This document shows positions 8,086 to 18,924 of a DNA stretch of 20,314 nucleotides, one piece after another. The stretch lies in assembly GCA_902549785.1 (NCBI GenBank), contig CACCWT010000012.1, positions 1 through 20,314 of the forward strand. The letters run 5' to 3'. The notes under the pieces were generated by a model. It did not search any database. It was given only the letters and a program-made list of their open reading frames with translations, and had not been told where the DNA came from. Positions within the stretch are counted from its first letter, which is position 1. Every line of letters starts with the position of its first letter. The stretch comes from an uncultured Pelagibacteraceae bacterium (GTDB lineage Bacteria; Pseudomonadota; Alphaproteobacteria; Pelagibacterales; Pelagibacteraceae). Position numbers and translations under genes: made by a program.

Positions 8086-9175
8086 AATTTCAATTAAAAC
8101 AAGCACTAAGAACTACTCAATTATAATTGGAAGAGATTTAATAGGAAAAATTGATAAAATTTTAAAAGCTAATAGTCTAAAATTTAATAAATGTTTAATT
8201 GTTACAGACAAAAATATTCCTAGCAAGTTTAAAAGACTTTTATACAAAAAGTTAAAAACAAATGAGCTTTTTAAAATAGAAATAACGGCATCAGAAAAAA
8301 ATAAAAACTATCGAACAATTGAAAAAATTCATACAGTTTTATTTGAAAATAGATTTAATAGAGAGGATTGTGTTATTTCTTTTGGTGGAGGAATTATTGG
8401 AGATATAACTGGATTCGCGTCTAGTACATTTAAAAGAGGTATGAAATTTGTAAATATTCCTTCAACTTTACTATCTCAGGTAGACTCTTCCATAGGTGGG
8501 AAAACAGGTGTTAATAATAAATATGGAAAAAATTTGATTGGAAGTTTTTATCAACCTGATTTGGTTGTTTCTGATATAAATATTTTAGCTTCTTTACCTG
8601 AAAGAGAAATAATTTGCGGATATGCTGAAATATTAAAAAGTAGTATTATAGATAATTTTAATAATTTTCTCTACTTAGACAAAAATTTAAAAAAAATTTT
8701 AAAATTTGAATCACCTTTCATTGAAAGATGTATAATTAAAAGCTGCAATTTAAAAAAAAGAGTTGTAGAAAAAGATGAGAAGGAGAAGAACTTCAGAAAA
8801 GTATTAAATTTGGGTCATACCTTTGCTCATGCTTATGAGTCTACTTTAGGTTTTTCTAAAAAATTAAATCATGGAGAAGCTGTAATTTTAGGTATTAAAA
8901 ACGCGGTAGAATTCAGTTTTAAAAGAAGAATTTTATCAAAAAAAAAATTTAATATTATTTTACATCATATTAATAGAATTGAGATGAAACCAAAAATTGA
9001 AAAATTGTTTAAAAAAAAACATGCATCTAAAATTATGAATTATATGAGAAGCGATAAGAAAAATAATTCAAATAACATTAATCTAATTTTAATAAAAGAT
9101 TTTGGAAAGATAATGGTTGACTTTCAGATTAGTCCTTCAAATTTAAAAAAATACATTTCTAGCAGTTTAAAGTAA
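8072..9175 (+). CDS. aroB: 3-dehydroquinate synthase
   Basis: NAD- and zinc-dependent cyclisation of DAHP to 3-dehydroquinate, the second step of the shikimate pathway. The 367-residue protein shows the NAD-binding FGGGIIGDITGFA (104-116), the STLLSQVDSSIGGKTGVN block (131-148), NLIGSFYQP, and the three zinc ligands: Glu186 in YAEILKSS, His249 in LGHTFAHAYE and His267 in NHGEA. It begins inside aroK (14-base overlap) and its stop overlaps the stop of convergent bolA by 9 bases. The aroK-aroB order is common in proteobacteria. Confidence 0.98.
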   Translation: MNTNKISIKTSTKNYSIIIGRDLIGKIDKILKANSLKFNKCLIVTDKNIPSKFKRLLYKKLKTNELFKIEITASEKNKNYRTIEKIHTVLFENRFNREDCVISFGGGIIGDITGFASSTFKRGMKFVNIPSTLLSQVDSSIGGKTGVNNKYGKNLIGSFYQPDLVVSDINILASLPEREIICGYAEILKSSIIDNFNNFLYLDKNLKKILKFESPFIERCIIKSCNLKKRVVEKDEKEKNFRKVLNLGHTFAHAYESTLGFSKKLNHGEAVILGIKNAVEFSFKRRILSKKKFNIILHHINRIEMKPKIEKLFKKKHASKIMNYMRSDKKNNSNNINLILIKDFGKIMVDFQISPSNLKKYISSSLK

Positions 9176-9427
9176 TTTGATTTGTAATGAATGAATATAA
9201 TTTTTTAATTCATTATCTAAAATTTTATAAATAAACCTTGTTGAGTATAACTTACTTTTTTTCTTTAACTCTGCAGACTCAATTAAAAGAATAATATGAT
9301 ATTTACCATTTTCATTAGATTTGTGATTTTTGTGCAGAAATGACTTATCCTCTATATAAACTTTTGAAATACAATCCTGCGACAAAATCTTTTTTTCTAC
9401 AGTTTCAATAAGTTGATTAATATTCAT
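9167..9427 (-). CDS. bolA: BolA-family protein
   Basis: An 86-residue BolA-fold protein. The family partners with monothiol glutaredoxins in Fe-S cluster and iron homeostasis, and some members bind DNA. Matching features are an N-terminal helix, the strand VYIEDKSFLHKNH with the conserved His positions, KYHIILLIES, a region where S-R-x-x-x-Y-K replaces the usual RHR-x-VY, and a C-terminal helix ending IHSLQIKLL. The usual invariant His of the RHR motif reads as Thr-Arg-Phe here (STRFIYKIL), a modest divergence. It overlaps aroB tail to tail and is divergent from the J-protein gene with only 20 bases between start codons, so the two promoters must overlap coding sequence. BolA next to a J-protein and cobS-cobT is a recurrent alphaproteobacterial arrangement. 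Confidence 0.88.
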   Translation of the reverse strand: MNINQLIETVEKKILSQDCISKVYIEDKSFLHKNHKSNENGKYHIILLIESAELKKKSKLYSTRFIYKILDNELKNYIHSLQIKLL

Positions 9428-9447
9428 ATTATAAAGTATTATATATC

Positions 9448-9981
9448 ATGAAAAATATTTGCGATTGGAATAATTGTTCAGAGGAAGGTCTTTTTAAAGC
9501 ACCTAAAGAAAGGGATAATAGCAAAGATTATAGATTACTTTGTTTAAACCATGTTAAAGAATTTAATAAAAGTTGGAATTATTTTACAGGTATGAGCGAT
9601 CAACAAATAGTTGATTTTTTAAGGTCTGATATGACTTGGCACAAACCAACACAAAGTTTTAGCTCATCTGATAATTTCTTCAAAGTTCTTTGGAGCAATG
9701 CTTTGAAAGATGAGATGGATAAATTTAAGTTTAATAATGAATTTAATAATATGAATAAATTTAAATTTAATAATAATGATTTAAAAGCCTTTAATATATT
9801 AGGGATTAGTGTTGGATTAAAATGGGAAAAAGTTCAAGAAAAATTTAAAAAGCTTGTCAAAAAATTTCACCCTGATATGAATTCTGGAAATAAAAAATTT
9901 GAAGACAGGCTTAAAGTAATAACTTTGGCTTACACTCAATTAAAAAACACATATAAGGATAAAATTGACACCAAATATTAA
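9448..9981 (+). CDS. J-domain protein with N-terminal Cys-rich motif
   Basis: A 177-residue protein with a C-terminal J domain (about 111-172) whose HPD tripeptide is at 141-143, indicating that it stimulates a DnaK-type Hsp70. The N-terminal part is not DnaJ-like. It has Cys5, Cys10, Cys32 and His35 in a CDWNNC...CLNHVKEFN arrangement that could bind a metal, then the conserved blocks NYFTGMS and TWHKP. There is no G/F or zinc-finger region, so it is not DnaJ itself but the short J-protein type found next to cobS in alphaproteobacteria. The linker (92-109) contains a duplicated KFKFNN. Its end overlaps cobS by 17 bases. A weak -35/-10-like pair (TTGATT at 9413, TATTAT at 9437) would place transcription almost at the ATG. 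Client unknown. Confidence 0.88.
   Translation: MKNICDWNNCSEEGLFKAPKERDNSKDYRLLCLNHVKEFNKSWNYFTGMSDQQIVDFLRSDMTWHKPTQSFSSSDNFFKVLWSNALKDEMDKFKFNNEFNNMNKFKFNNNDLKAFNILGISVGLKWEKVQEKFKKLVKKFHPDMNSGNKKFEDRLKVITLAYTQLKNTYKDKIDTKY
9721..9774 (+). repeat. 18-base direct repeat in the J-protein linker
   Basis: Bases 9721-9738 and 9757-9774 agree at 17 of 18 positions and each encode Lys-Phe-Lys-Phe-Asn-Asn. A related EFNN sits between them. The pattern looks like a local in-frame duplication in the linker before the J domain. Confidence 0.8.
9955..9967 (+). promoter_or_regulatory. cobS: ribosome binding site deciding the TTG start of cobS
   Basis: AAGGA (9955-9959) lies 5 bases ahead of a TTG at 9965. 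An in-frame stop at 9941-9943 and the absence of any ATG or GTG between it and conserved cobS sequence leave this TTG as the start. A strong Shine-Dalgarno sequence is rare in this window, which makes it persuasive. Confidence 0.75.
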
Positions 9982-10939
9982 CCATACCCCTGACATTAAG
10001 TTATCTGTTAAGCAAACTTTTGGTATTGAAAGTGACATGGAAGTTGATGCATTTTCAAAATCAAGTGAGTACGTTCCAGAAATCGATAAAACTTATAAGT
10101 TCGACAAAGATACAACATTAGCCATTTTGTCAGGATTTTCTTTTAACAAAAGAGTTTTAATTCAAGGATACCATGGAACTGGAAAGTCAACTCACATCGA
10201 ACAAATTGCTGCTAGGCTAAACTGGCCTTGTATAAGAATTAATCTCGATAGTCATGTTAGTAGGATTGACTTAATAGGTAAAGATTCAATCGTAATCAAA
10301 GATGGTAAACAGGTAACTGAATTTAAAGAAGGAATACTGCCTTGGTCAATTCAAAATCCCGTAGCCTTAGTTTTTGATGAATATGACGCTGGAAGACCAG
10401 ATGTAATGTTCGTTATTCAAAGAGTGCTTGAGTCAGAAGGTAGCTTTACTCTATTAGATAAAAATAAAGTAATTAAACAAAATAAATATTTTAGGCTTTT
10501 TGCAACTACAAATACTGTGGGGCTAGGTGATACAACCGGATTATATCATGGGACACAACAAATTAATCAAGGACAAATGGATAGATGGAATATTGTATCA
10601 ACACTAAACTATCTAAGTTTAGATAAAGAAATGGAAATTATATTAGGTAAGAATAAGAGTTTAAATAATCCTAAAGGTAAAGAACAAGTTTCAAACATGA
10701 TAAAAGTAGCCTCACTTACAAGAAAAGGTTTTATGGCAGGTGATATATCAACCGTTATGAGTCCTAGAACAGTTTTACATTGGGCAGAAAATTCTGAAAT
10801 TTTCAAAGATATTGGATATTCATTTAGAGTAACATTTTTAAACAAATGTGATGATACCGAAAAAAATACTATTGCTGAATATTATCAAAGATGTTTCGGG
10901 GATGAGCTGCCAGAATCAATGATCAATATTCAAATTTGA
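9965..10939 (+). CDS. cobS: cobaltochelatase-type AAA+ ATPase subunit CobS
   Basis: AAA+ motor protein of the MoxR/chelatase class. In aerobic cobalamin synthesis, CobS with CobT and CobN inserts cobalt into hydrogenobyrinic acid a,c-diamide. The 324-residue product has the conserved N-terminal [11 protein letters not shown] block, Walker [10 protein letters not shown] (68-76), Walker [12 protein letters not shown] (136-146) and the sensor region [12 protein letters not shown], and matches CobS along its whole length. Translation starts at TTG 9965. It overlaps the J-protein gene by 17 bases and meets cobT in a TGATG overlap, so the three are cotranscribed. No cobN or other corrin gene is in view. 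SAR11-type bacteria are generally reported not to make B12, so the motor may serve another client. Confidence 0.93.
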   Translation: MTPNINHTPDIKLSVKQTFGIESDMEVDAFSKSSEYVPEIDKTYKFDKDTTLAILSGFSFNKRVLIQGYHGTGKSTHIEQIAARLNWPCIRINLDSHVSRIDLIGKDSIVIKDGKQVTEFKEGILPWSIQNPVALVFDEYDAGRPDVMFVIQRVLESEGSFTLLDKNKVIKQNKYFRLFATTNTVGLGDTTGLYHGTQQINQGQMDRWNIVSTLNYLSLDKEMEIILGKNKSLNNPKGKEQVSNMIKVASLTRKGFMAGDISTVMSPRTVLHWAENSEIFKDIGYSFRVTFLNKCDDTEKNTIAEYYQRCFGDELPESMINIQI

Positions 10940-12732
10940 TGAATAGAGAAGATAGTATTAAAGAAAAATTCAAACAAGCTCTTCAATCAACTTACAAAGT
11001 AATTTCAAATGACTATAAAGGTGTTAAAAACAAAAAGAATGACGAAAAAGTTTATAATATTGGTGAAATTGACAATATAAATGATAAAAATCAATTTAAA
11101 AAACTAAGAGCGGAAACAGACTCTGAGGCATTAAAAAGAAGATTTTCAAATAGAAAATTATTAGATAAAAATAATCCACAAAATCCTTCGTGTAAAACAC
11201 TCTACCATCTAGCTGAAAAAGTAAGATATGAATTAATTGGCTCAGAGATGCTACAAGGAATTTCCAAAAATTTTAAAGATAATTATAAAAATAGACTTCT
11301 ACATCTTAAACAAGAAAAAATAACAAAAAAAGAGGATACTAATATTATTGATGCTTTTGAAATTTATATGACAAATAAATTTTTTAATGTCGAATTATAT
11401 CCAGAAAATAAAGAAATTCTCAAATTTTGGGAAAAAGATTTTAACAAATCAATAGATAAACACGTTGAGTTTTTAAACCAAAATCTAGAAAATCAAGAAG
11501 TGTATAACGCCAAATTTTCTGAAATTTTAGAAAGTATGGATATATTTGAGAATGATGACACAACTGAAAAAGATAATGAAGAAAATGATGACACCCAAGA
11601 TCAAAATAACTCTAATAATGATGAAGACAAAGAAAATAATGACTCTAGCAAAACAAGCGAAGATGAAAATATAAGCCAGGGAATGGACAGTGAGGATGAT
11701 GTGAATGAGTTTAGACTTGAAGATCAGCTAGGTAGTGAAAATAATGAAGATGCAGAGTCAGAGAATATAATTCAAAAGAAAAATTTAAGTGTGAGTGACA
11801 AAGAATATAAAATATATACTACTGAATTTGATGAAGTTGCTAAAGCAGAGACTCTAGATACAGCTGAAGAAATTCAAAAACTAAGAAAAAATTTAGACCA
11901 GCAACTCACAAGCTTTCAAGATTTAATTACTAAATTAGCAAATAAATTACAAAGACAATTAATGGCCAAACAAAATAGGTCATGGGAATTTGATTTAGAA
12001 GAGGGATTATTAGATAGTTCAAAATTACCTAGGATTATCATTGATCCTTACAATTCTTTATCATTTAAAAAGGAAAAGGATTTAGACTTTAAAGACACAA
12101 TTGTTACACTTTTAATTGACAACTCTGGGTCAATGAGAGGTAGACCAATAACAATAGCTGCAATTTGTGCTGATATTTTATCCAGAACCTTAGAAAGATG
12201 CTCAGTTAAAGTTGAAATACTGGGGTTTACAACGAAAAATTGGAAAGGTGGTAAGAGTCGTCAAGAATGGAATAGATTGGGTAAAATAAAAAATCCCGGA
12301 AGACTTAATGATTTAAGACACATAATTTACAAAGGTGCTGACTCTCATTGGAGACAATCAAAAAAGAATTTGGGATTGATGCTAAAAGAGGGTTTATTAA
12401 AAGAAAATATAGATGGCGAAGCTATAACGTGGGCATTTAATAGATTAAAAAAAAGAAGAGAAGAAAGAAAAATCCTTATGGTTATTTCAGACGGAGCACC
12501 AGTCGATGATTCAACATTATCAGTTAATTCAGGAGATTTTTTAGAAAGAAATTTGAAAAAAATCGTTAAATTTATTGAAAATAAAAGTGAAGTAGAAATA
12601 TTGGCTATAGGAATTGGTCATGATGTATCTCGATATTATAAAAAAGCTATAAAAATTTCAGATGTACAAGAACTAGGGGATGTAATGATAGATCAATTAA
12701 GTGGACTATTTGAAAATAAAAAACTTCACTAA
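10939..12732 (+). CDS. cobT: cobaltochelatase-type von Willebrand A subunit CobT
   Basis: Partner of CobS; the two form a hexameric ring complex that drives metal insertion by CobN. The 597-residue protein has a helical N-terminal region (1-200), a very acidic low-complexity linker (about 204-272), and a C-terminal von Willebrand A domain (about 385-597). The metal-ion-dependent adhesion site is DNSGS (394-398), followed by [12 protein letters not shown] (517-528) and AIGIGHDV, all characteristic of CobT. ATG at 10939 is preferred to an in-frame TTG at 10936 because it gives the usual TGATG junction with cobS. Its stop overlaps that of the convergent kinase gene by 4 bases. Whether it acts on cobalt here is uncertain. 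Confidence 0.94.
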   Translation: MNREDSIKEKFKQALQSTYKVISNDYKGVKNKKNDEKVYNIGEIDNINDKNQFKKLRAETDSEALKRRFSNRKLLDKNNPQNPSCKTLYHLAEKVRYELIGSEMLQGISKNFKDNYKNRLLHLKQEKITKKEDTNIIDAFEIYMTNKFFNVELYPENKEILKFWEKDFNKSIDKHVEFLNQNLENQEVYNAKFSEILESMDIFENDDTTEKDNEENDDTQDQNNSNNDEDKENNDSSKTSEDENISQGMDSEDDVNEFRLEDQLGSENNEDAESENIIQKKNLSVSDKEYKIYTTEFDEVAKAETLDTAEEIQKLRKNLDQQLTSFQDLITKLANKLQRQLMAKQNRSWEFDLEEGLLDSSKLPRIIIDPYNSLSFKKEKDLDFKDTIVTLLIDNSGSMRGRPITIAAICADILSRTLERCSVKVEILGFTTKNWKGGKSRQEWNRLGKIKNPGRLNDLRHIIYKGADSHWRQSKKNLGLMLKEGLLKENIDGEAITWAFNRLKKRREERKILMVISDGAPVDDSTLSVNSGDFLERNLKKIVKFIENKSEVEILAIGIGHDVSRYYKKAIKISDVQELGDVMIDQLSGLFENKKLH

Positions 12733-14006
12733 AGACTAATTAAATCTTTATTAGACCACTCTATTTTAATTTCTGCACCACCTCTGGTCTCTGAATTCCT
12801 AATTAAGAGTTTTGCCTTATTTTTTTCTAATAAAGTTTTGCCTATAAATATTCCTAAACCCAATCCTGCTCTTGATCTATTTTTAGATTGCAATGATTTT
12901 ATATATGGATCTCCAATTTTGGTTAATATGTCTTTTGGAAATCCTGAACCATCATCTTCGACTGATATCGAAGAGTTTTCGCTGTCACTCGTTATTGAAA
13001 TATAAATATTTTTTTTTGCAAACTTATTTGCATTTCCAATAAAATTTCTTATGCCATAAACAACTTCAATTAATTTTGAAATTTCGAAAGAATTATAATT
13101 CTGCTCAGTGTTAATTATAAAATTTTTATCTGATATTTCTTTAAAAGAATTCACAATTTCTTTCACATAGTTATACAAAGTAATATCCTTATCTATAAAA
13201 TCATCCTCAACTACAGGATTTAAAGACAATTTTTTTAATATCACATTGCATCTATCAACTTGGCTTAAAAGTAATTCAACATCTTTTTTTAATTCTTTAT
13301 TGTTTTTAAAATTGTCATACAAATCTTGAGAAATAATTTTAATTGTAGAAAGCGGTGTACCTAAAGAATGAGCAGCCGCTGCAGCTTGTCCACCCAATGA
13401 AACTAATTCGTTCTCCTTAGAAATAACTTCCTGAATCTTATCTAATGCATATTTTCTGACTTTAGACTCATTTCCAAACGTTAAAGCAAAAAAACTTAGG
13501 AAAATAAGCGCAATAATTAAAGCTAAAGGAACTGAATAGTAATAGTAATAATTAAAAACATATTCATTTAATGGGGAAGGTAATTCTTGATGATAGAAAG
13601 TAAGAAGAATAATTGAAGATACTGTCAAAATTATCAATAAAATGTTTGTTCTAATACTTAAGCTATTTGAGGCAAATATACTTGGTATTATTAGGAATAT
13701 TGAGAATGGATTTATGATACCACCAGTTAAATAAAGCAAAAAACTTAGTTGTATAATATCAAGGGTAAGAAAAATTAAAGATATTTTTTCTTGAAGCTGA
13801 TTTTTTTTAAAAAAATAAAATAGGAAAATGTTACTTAAAGCTCCTAGGAAAACTATAATATTTGCTAGTAAAAAATTGAATTCAAATTTAAATAAGAATG
13901 CAACAGCGTTTATAGTAATAAATTGACCTATTACACCTATCCATCTTAAATTAACGTATGTAATTTTATTTAGATACGATGATTTGGAATTGCTACTTAA
14001 CTCCAT
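12729..14006 (-). CDS. regB: RegB/PrrB/ActS-type redox sensor histidine kinase
   Basis: Membrane histidine kinase of the RegB family, which senses quinone and redox state and phosphorylates RegA. The 425-residue protein has about six membrane segments in residues 15-178, including the family's quinone-site heptapeptide GGIINPF (95-101). The dimerisation domain follows with [15 protein letters not shown] (phosphoacceptor His213). Cys253 lies exactly 40 residues after this His, matching the redox Cys265/His225 spacing of Rhodobacter RegB. The ATPase domain has NFIGNANKF (N-box), EDDGSGFP and AGLGLGIF. Oddly, the residue after the phosphoacceptor is Ser rather than the usual acidic residue. It begins 3 bases after gyrB ends and is probably cotranscribed with it. 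No regA is in the window. Confidence 0.92.
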   Translation of the reverse strand: MELSSNSKSSYLNKITYVNLRWIGVIGQFITINAVAFLFKFEFNFLLANIIVFLGALSNIFLFYFFKKNQLQEKISLIFLTLDIIQLSFLLYLTGGIINPFSIFLIIPSIFASNSLSIRTNILLIILTVSSIILLTFYHQELPSPLNEYVFNYYYYYSVPLALIIALIFLSFFALTFGNESKVRKYALDKIQEVISKENELVSLGGQAAAAAHSLGTPLSTIKIISQDLYDNFKNNKELKKDVELLLSQVDRCNVILKKLSLNPVVEDDFIDKDITLYNYVKEIVNSFKEISDKNFIINTEQNYNSFEISKLIEVVYGIRNFIGNANKFAKKNIYISITSDSENSSISVEDDGSGFPKDILTKIGDPYIKSLQSKNRSRAGLGLGIFIGKTLLEKNKAKLLIRNSETRGGAEIKIEWSNKDLISL

Positions 14007-14009
14007 TGA

Positions 14010-16073
<2,064 letters not shown>

Positions 16074-16220
16074 TTATAAGGAGTTGTCTTTTATACCATT
16101 TTTGAAATTTTTAATAAAATCTCTTTGGATCTTAAGCTTAAATTGGTAAGTATTATCAACGATAATATTAGATTTTTTAAAAAAATTTTCTATTTTTTGT
16201 TTTTTTAAAATAAAAGCCAT
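16074..16220 (-). CDS. possible 48-residue basic protein (doubtful)
   Basis: The 171-base stretch between tRNA-Ser and gyrB contains an ATG-started frame of 48 residues that is rich in Lys, Asn, Ile and Phe and ends 6 bases before the gyrB start. It has no recognisable domain or membrane segment and no Shine-Dalgarno sequence. The composition is what an AT-rich leader would give by chance, although the close spacing to gyrB is gene-like. The same stretch may simply be the tRNA trailer and gyrB leader. Confidence 0.22.
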   Translation of the reverse strand: MAFILKKQKIENFFKKSNIIVDNTYQFKLKIQRDFIKNFKNGIKDNSL

Positions 16221-16238
16221 TTTTAGGTTGAAAATTTG

Positions 16239-16328
16239 TGGCGGAGAGAATGGGATTCGAACCCATGATAGAGTTTCCCCTATACACGCTTTCCAAGCGT
16301 GCGCCTTCAACCACTCGGCCACCTCTCC
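16239..16328 (-). tRNA. tRNA-Ser(GGA)
   Basis: Read on the minus strand, a 90-base class II tRNA. Acceptor stem GGAGAGG pairs with TCTCTCC (last pair G-U), then discriminator G and an encoded CCA (16241-16239). The anticodon stem-loop is ACGC-TTGGAAA-GCGT with anticodon GGA, reading UCC and UCU. A long variable arm (TATAGGGGAAACTCTATC-like hairpin) is diagnostic of serine. The T arm is ATGGG-TTCGAAT-CCCAT. The first base, G at 16328, is also the last base of the TAG stop codon of the methyltransferase gene, so the tRNA is probably excised from the pheT-lepA-methyltransferase transcript. Confidence 0.98.
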
Positions 16329-17116
16329 TATTCTAAATTATTTTTATAATAACAAAGCGATGTATTTTTAATATGAAATATTTTTTTTCTAGATGAAATA
16401 TTATTAATATATTTTACAACATTTTTCGCTGACTCTTTTCCAGGCACAAAATCATGCCACAAAATTATTCCATTTTGTCTCAACATCCTAAAAGATTTTT
16501 CAGAATCATTTTTCACAATTGAATAAGTATGTCCTCCATCAATAAATATTAAATCAAATTTATTATTAAATTTTTTTTCATCAAAAGTTAATGAATTTTG
16601 AAATATTACATCAATTTTATTTTCATATTTAGTTCCTGAAAATAAGAATTTTTCATAAATACTTTCATTAATTATATTTCTAAAAGAAGTTTTATTATCT
16701 AAAAACTGTTTTTCAACATCACTAAGGTTTTCTGGTTTTAGTGTAATAGTGGTAATCTGTGTATCATCAGGAGAATTTAAAGCCATCAAATATGTTGTTT
16801 TCCCGCTGCAAGTTCCAAATTCAAAAATTTTATTACTTATTTTACTCAATGATGAAATAATCCAGGCCTCATAATCAGATGTCATGCCTACAATCTTATT
16901 ATTTTTATCAATACAAAAACTTTTTACAATTACTTCTTCCTTAGGTCCTAACAAATTTTTATCAATTTGTTTGTTTAAAAAAATGTCATTTAATTCATTT
17001 AGATCTACTGTTTGTATTTTATTTTTGTAGAAAAATCCTTTAATTTTTTTTTTGTTTAATAAAAAAATAAGAAATAAATTTACAATAATTAAGAAGAAGA
17101 TAATAAAATTTATCAT
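16328..17116 (-). CDS. membrane-anchored class I SAM-dependent methyltransferase
   Basis: A 262-residue protein with one N-terminal hydrophobic segment (about 2-20, followed by NKKKIKG), which should anchor it to the inner membrane with a cytoplasmic catalytic domain. The SAM-binding motif I is [13 protein letters not shown] (about 98-110), followed by a Rossmann-type order of motifs with [13 protein letters not shown] and NGIILWHDF, typical of the Methyltransf_24 group of O-methyltransferases. That group includes small-molecule and glycan-modifying enzymes, so the substrate cannot be assigned. The start overlaps the lepA stop by 4 bases (ATGA). The TAG stop shares its G with the first base of tRNA-Ser. 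Composition matches its neighbours. Confidence 0.85.
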   Translation of the reverse strand: MINFIIFFLIIVNLFLIFLLNKKKIKGFFYKNKIQTVDLNELNDIFLNKQIDKNLLGPKEEVIVKSFCIDKNNKIVGMTSDYEAWIISSLSKISNKIFEFGTCSGKTTYLMALNSPDDTQITTITLKPENLSDVEKQFLDNKTSFRNIINESIYEKFLFSGTKYENKIDVIFQNSLTFDEKKFNNKFDLIFIDGGHTYSIVKNDSEKSFRMLRQNGIILWHDFVPGKESAKNVVKYINNISSRKKIFHIKNTSLCYYKNNLE

Positions 17117-18924
17117 TTTTCTTTTGATATTTTAAGTACTCCTATAAATGCTTCTTGGGGAATTTCAACTTTTCCAAACTGCTTAGCTCTCGCTTTTCCT
17201 TTTTTTTGTTTTTCTAACAATTTTCTTTTTCTATCAGTAGCTCCACCGCCATGTATTTTTGTTAAAACATCCTTTTTAAAACCTTTAATTGTCTCCCTTG
17301 CAATAATTTTTCCACCTATTGCTGCTTGCACTGGTATCATAAAATTATGTCTAGGAATTAAGTCCTTTAACTTTTCACAGACCTCTCTTCCAGTTTTTTG
17401 TGCAAAATCTTTATGGATTATCATAGCTAAAGCATCGACCGGCTCTGTGTTTACAAGAATACCCATCTTAACAAGATCCCCTTCTTTATGACCAATTATT
17501 TCATAATCAAAACTTGCATATCCGCTTGTCATTGATTTTAATCTATCATTAAAATCAAACACTACTTCATTTAAAGGTAATTCATAATTTAAAACTGCCC
17601 TGTTTCCAGAGTAACTTAAGTTTGTTTGTATTCCTCTTTTGTCTTGACATATTTTTATAATTGAGCCTAGGTATTGGTCAGGAGTAATGATAGTGGCTTT
17701 AATCCAAGGTTCTTCAATAAATTTTATCAAAGTTGGATCTGGTAAGCTTGATGGGTTTTGAAGATCTTTTACTTCTCCATTATTCATGTGAATTTTATAT
17801 ACTACACCAGGTGTTGTAGTTAAAAGATTTATATCAAATTCTCTTTCTAGTCTTTCAGTAATAATTTCTAAATGCAATAAACCTAAGAAACCACATCTGA
17901 AACCTAATCCTAAAGCTGAAGAGGATTCAGGCTCAAAGGAAAAACTAGAGTCATTTAGTTTTAGTTTAGCTAATCCATCTTTTAATTTTTGGTACTCAGA
18001 ACTATCTACAGGAAATAGACCGCAAAAAACTACGGGTTTACTAGGCTTAAAGCCTGGTAGAGATACTGTTAATGGTTTATAGGCATCACAAATTGTATCT
18101 CCAACTTTAGTATCTGATAAAACTTTTATTCCTGTTGTTATAAAACCAATTTCTCCTGAATTAAGTTCTTCAATAGCCTTAGGTTTAGGGGTAAAAACAC
18201 CAACTTTCTCAACAAAATATTCCTGATTTGTTGACATCATTTTAATTTTCATATTATTTTTAATTTTACCATCAATTACCCTTACTAAAATAACAACACC
18301 AAGATATGTATCATACCAACTATCCACTAATAGGCACTTTAGTTTTTGATCTTTTTCACCTTTTGGTCCTGGCAAAGATTTAACAATTTGTTCTAAAATA
18401 TCATCAATACCTTCTCCAGTTTTTCCAGAACAAGGTACAGCATTGGTGGTGTCGATGCCTATCACATCTTCGATTTGTTTATTCGTTCGTTCTATATCTG
18501 ACGCAGGTAAATCAATTTTATTTAAAACTGGAATTATTTCATGATTAATATCTAGAGCTTGATAAACATTTGCTAATGTTTGAGCCTCTACACCCTGAGT
18601 ACTGTCTACAATTAATATCGAACCCTCACAGGCATATAAAGATCTACTTACTTCATAACTAAAATCAACATGACCTGGTGTATCTATAATGTTTAATATA
18701 TAGTTTTTACCATCTTTAGCTTTATAGTTTAATTTAACGGTTTGTGCTTTAATGGTTATTCCTCTCTCTCTTTCAATATCCATAGAATCAAGTACTTGAG
18801 CTTTCATTTCTCTATCTGTTAAACCACCGCATCTATGTATAATTCTATCAGCTATGGTTGACTTACCATGATCAATGTGAGCAATGATTGCAAAATTTCT
18901 TATATTATCGATTTCTGAAGACAT
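17113..18924 (-). CDS. lepA: elongation factor 4 (back-translocating GTPase LepA)
   Basis: Ribosome-bound translational GTPase implicated in back-translocation and in 30S biogenesis. The 603-residue length is normal. GTPase motifs are G1 AHIDHGKST (near residue 15), RGITIKAQ (switch I), DTPGHVDF (G3) and NKIDLP (G4). Domains II and III follow, with [13 protein letters not shown]. The EF4-specific C-terminal domain contains [37 protein letters not shown] and the final [11 protein letters not shown]. It starts directly after the pheT stop (TAAATG, no gap) and overlaps the methyltransferase gene by 4 bases. Confidence 0.98.
   Translation of the reverse strand: MSSEIDNIRNFAIIAHIDHGKSTIADRIIHRCGGLTDREMKAQVLDSMDIERERGITIKAQTVKLNYKAKDGKNYILNIIDTPGHVDFSYEVSRSLYACEGSILIVDSTQGVEAQTLANVYQALDINHEIIPVLNKIDLPASDIERTNKQIEDVIGIDTTNAVPCSGKTGEGIDDILEQIVKSLPGPKGEKDQKLKCLLVDSWYDTYLGVVILVRVIDGKIKNNMKIKMMSTNQEYFVEKVGVFTPKPKAIEELNSGEIGFITTGIKVLSDTKVGDTICDAYKPLTVSLPGFKPSKPVVFCGLFPVDSSEYQKLKDGLAKLKLNDSSFSFEPESSSALGLGFRCGFLGLLHLEIITERLEREFDINLLTTTPGVVYKIHMNNGEVKDLQNPSSLPDPTLIKFIEEPWIKATIITPDQYLGSIIKICQDKRGIQTNLSYSGNRAVLNYELPLNEVVFDFNDRLKSMTSGYASFDYEIIGHKEGDLVKMGILVNTEPVDALAMIIHKDFAQKTGREVCEKLKDLIPRHNFMIPVQAAIGGKIIARETIKGFKKDVLTKIHGGGATDRKRKLLEKQKKGKARAKQFGKVEIPQEAFIGVLKISKEK

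Noticed and set aside
10609..10845. 78-residue minus-strand frame
   Set aside because: Antisense to cobS, which is intact and conserved here.
10936..10938. TTG at 10936 as the cobT start
   Set aside because: The ATG three bases later makes the usual TGATG junction with cobS.
12735..12753. CTAAT...ATTAG inverted repeat near the cobT/regB junction as a terminator
   Set aside because: Only a 5-base AT-rich stem with a 9-base loop and no following T-run; expected by chance at this composition.
16221..16322. Upstream extension of the 48-residue frame through the tRNA, giving an 82-residue protein beginning [11 protein letters not shown]
   Set aside because: It is a translation of the tRNA-Ser gene itself, a well-known false protein type; the tRNA has a complete cloverleaf.
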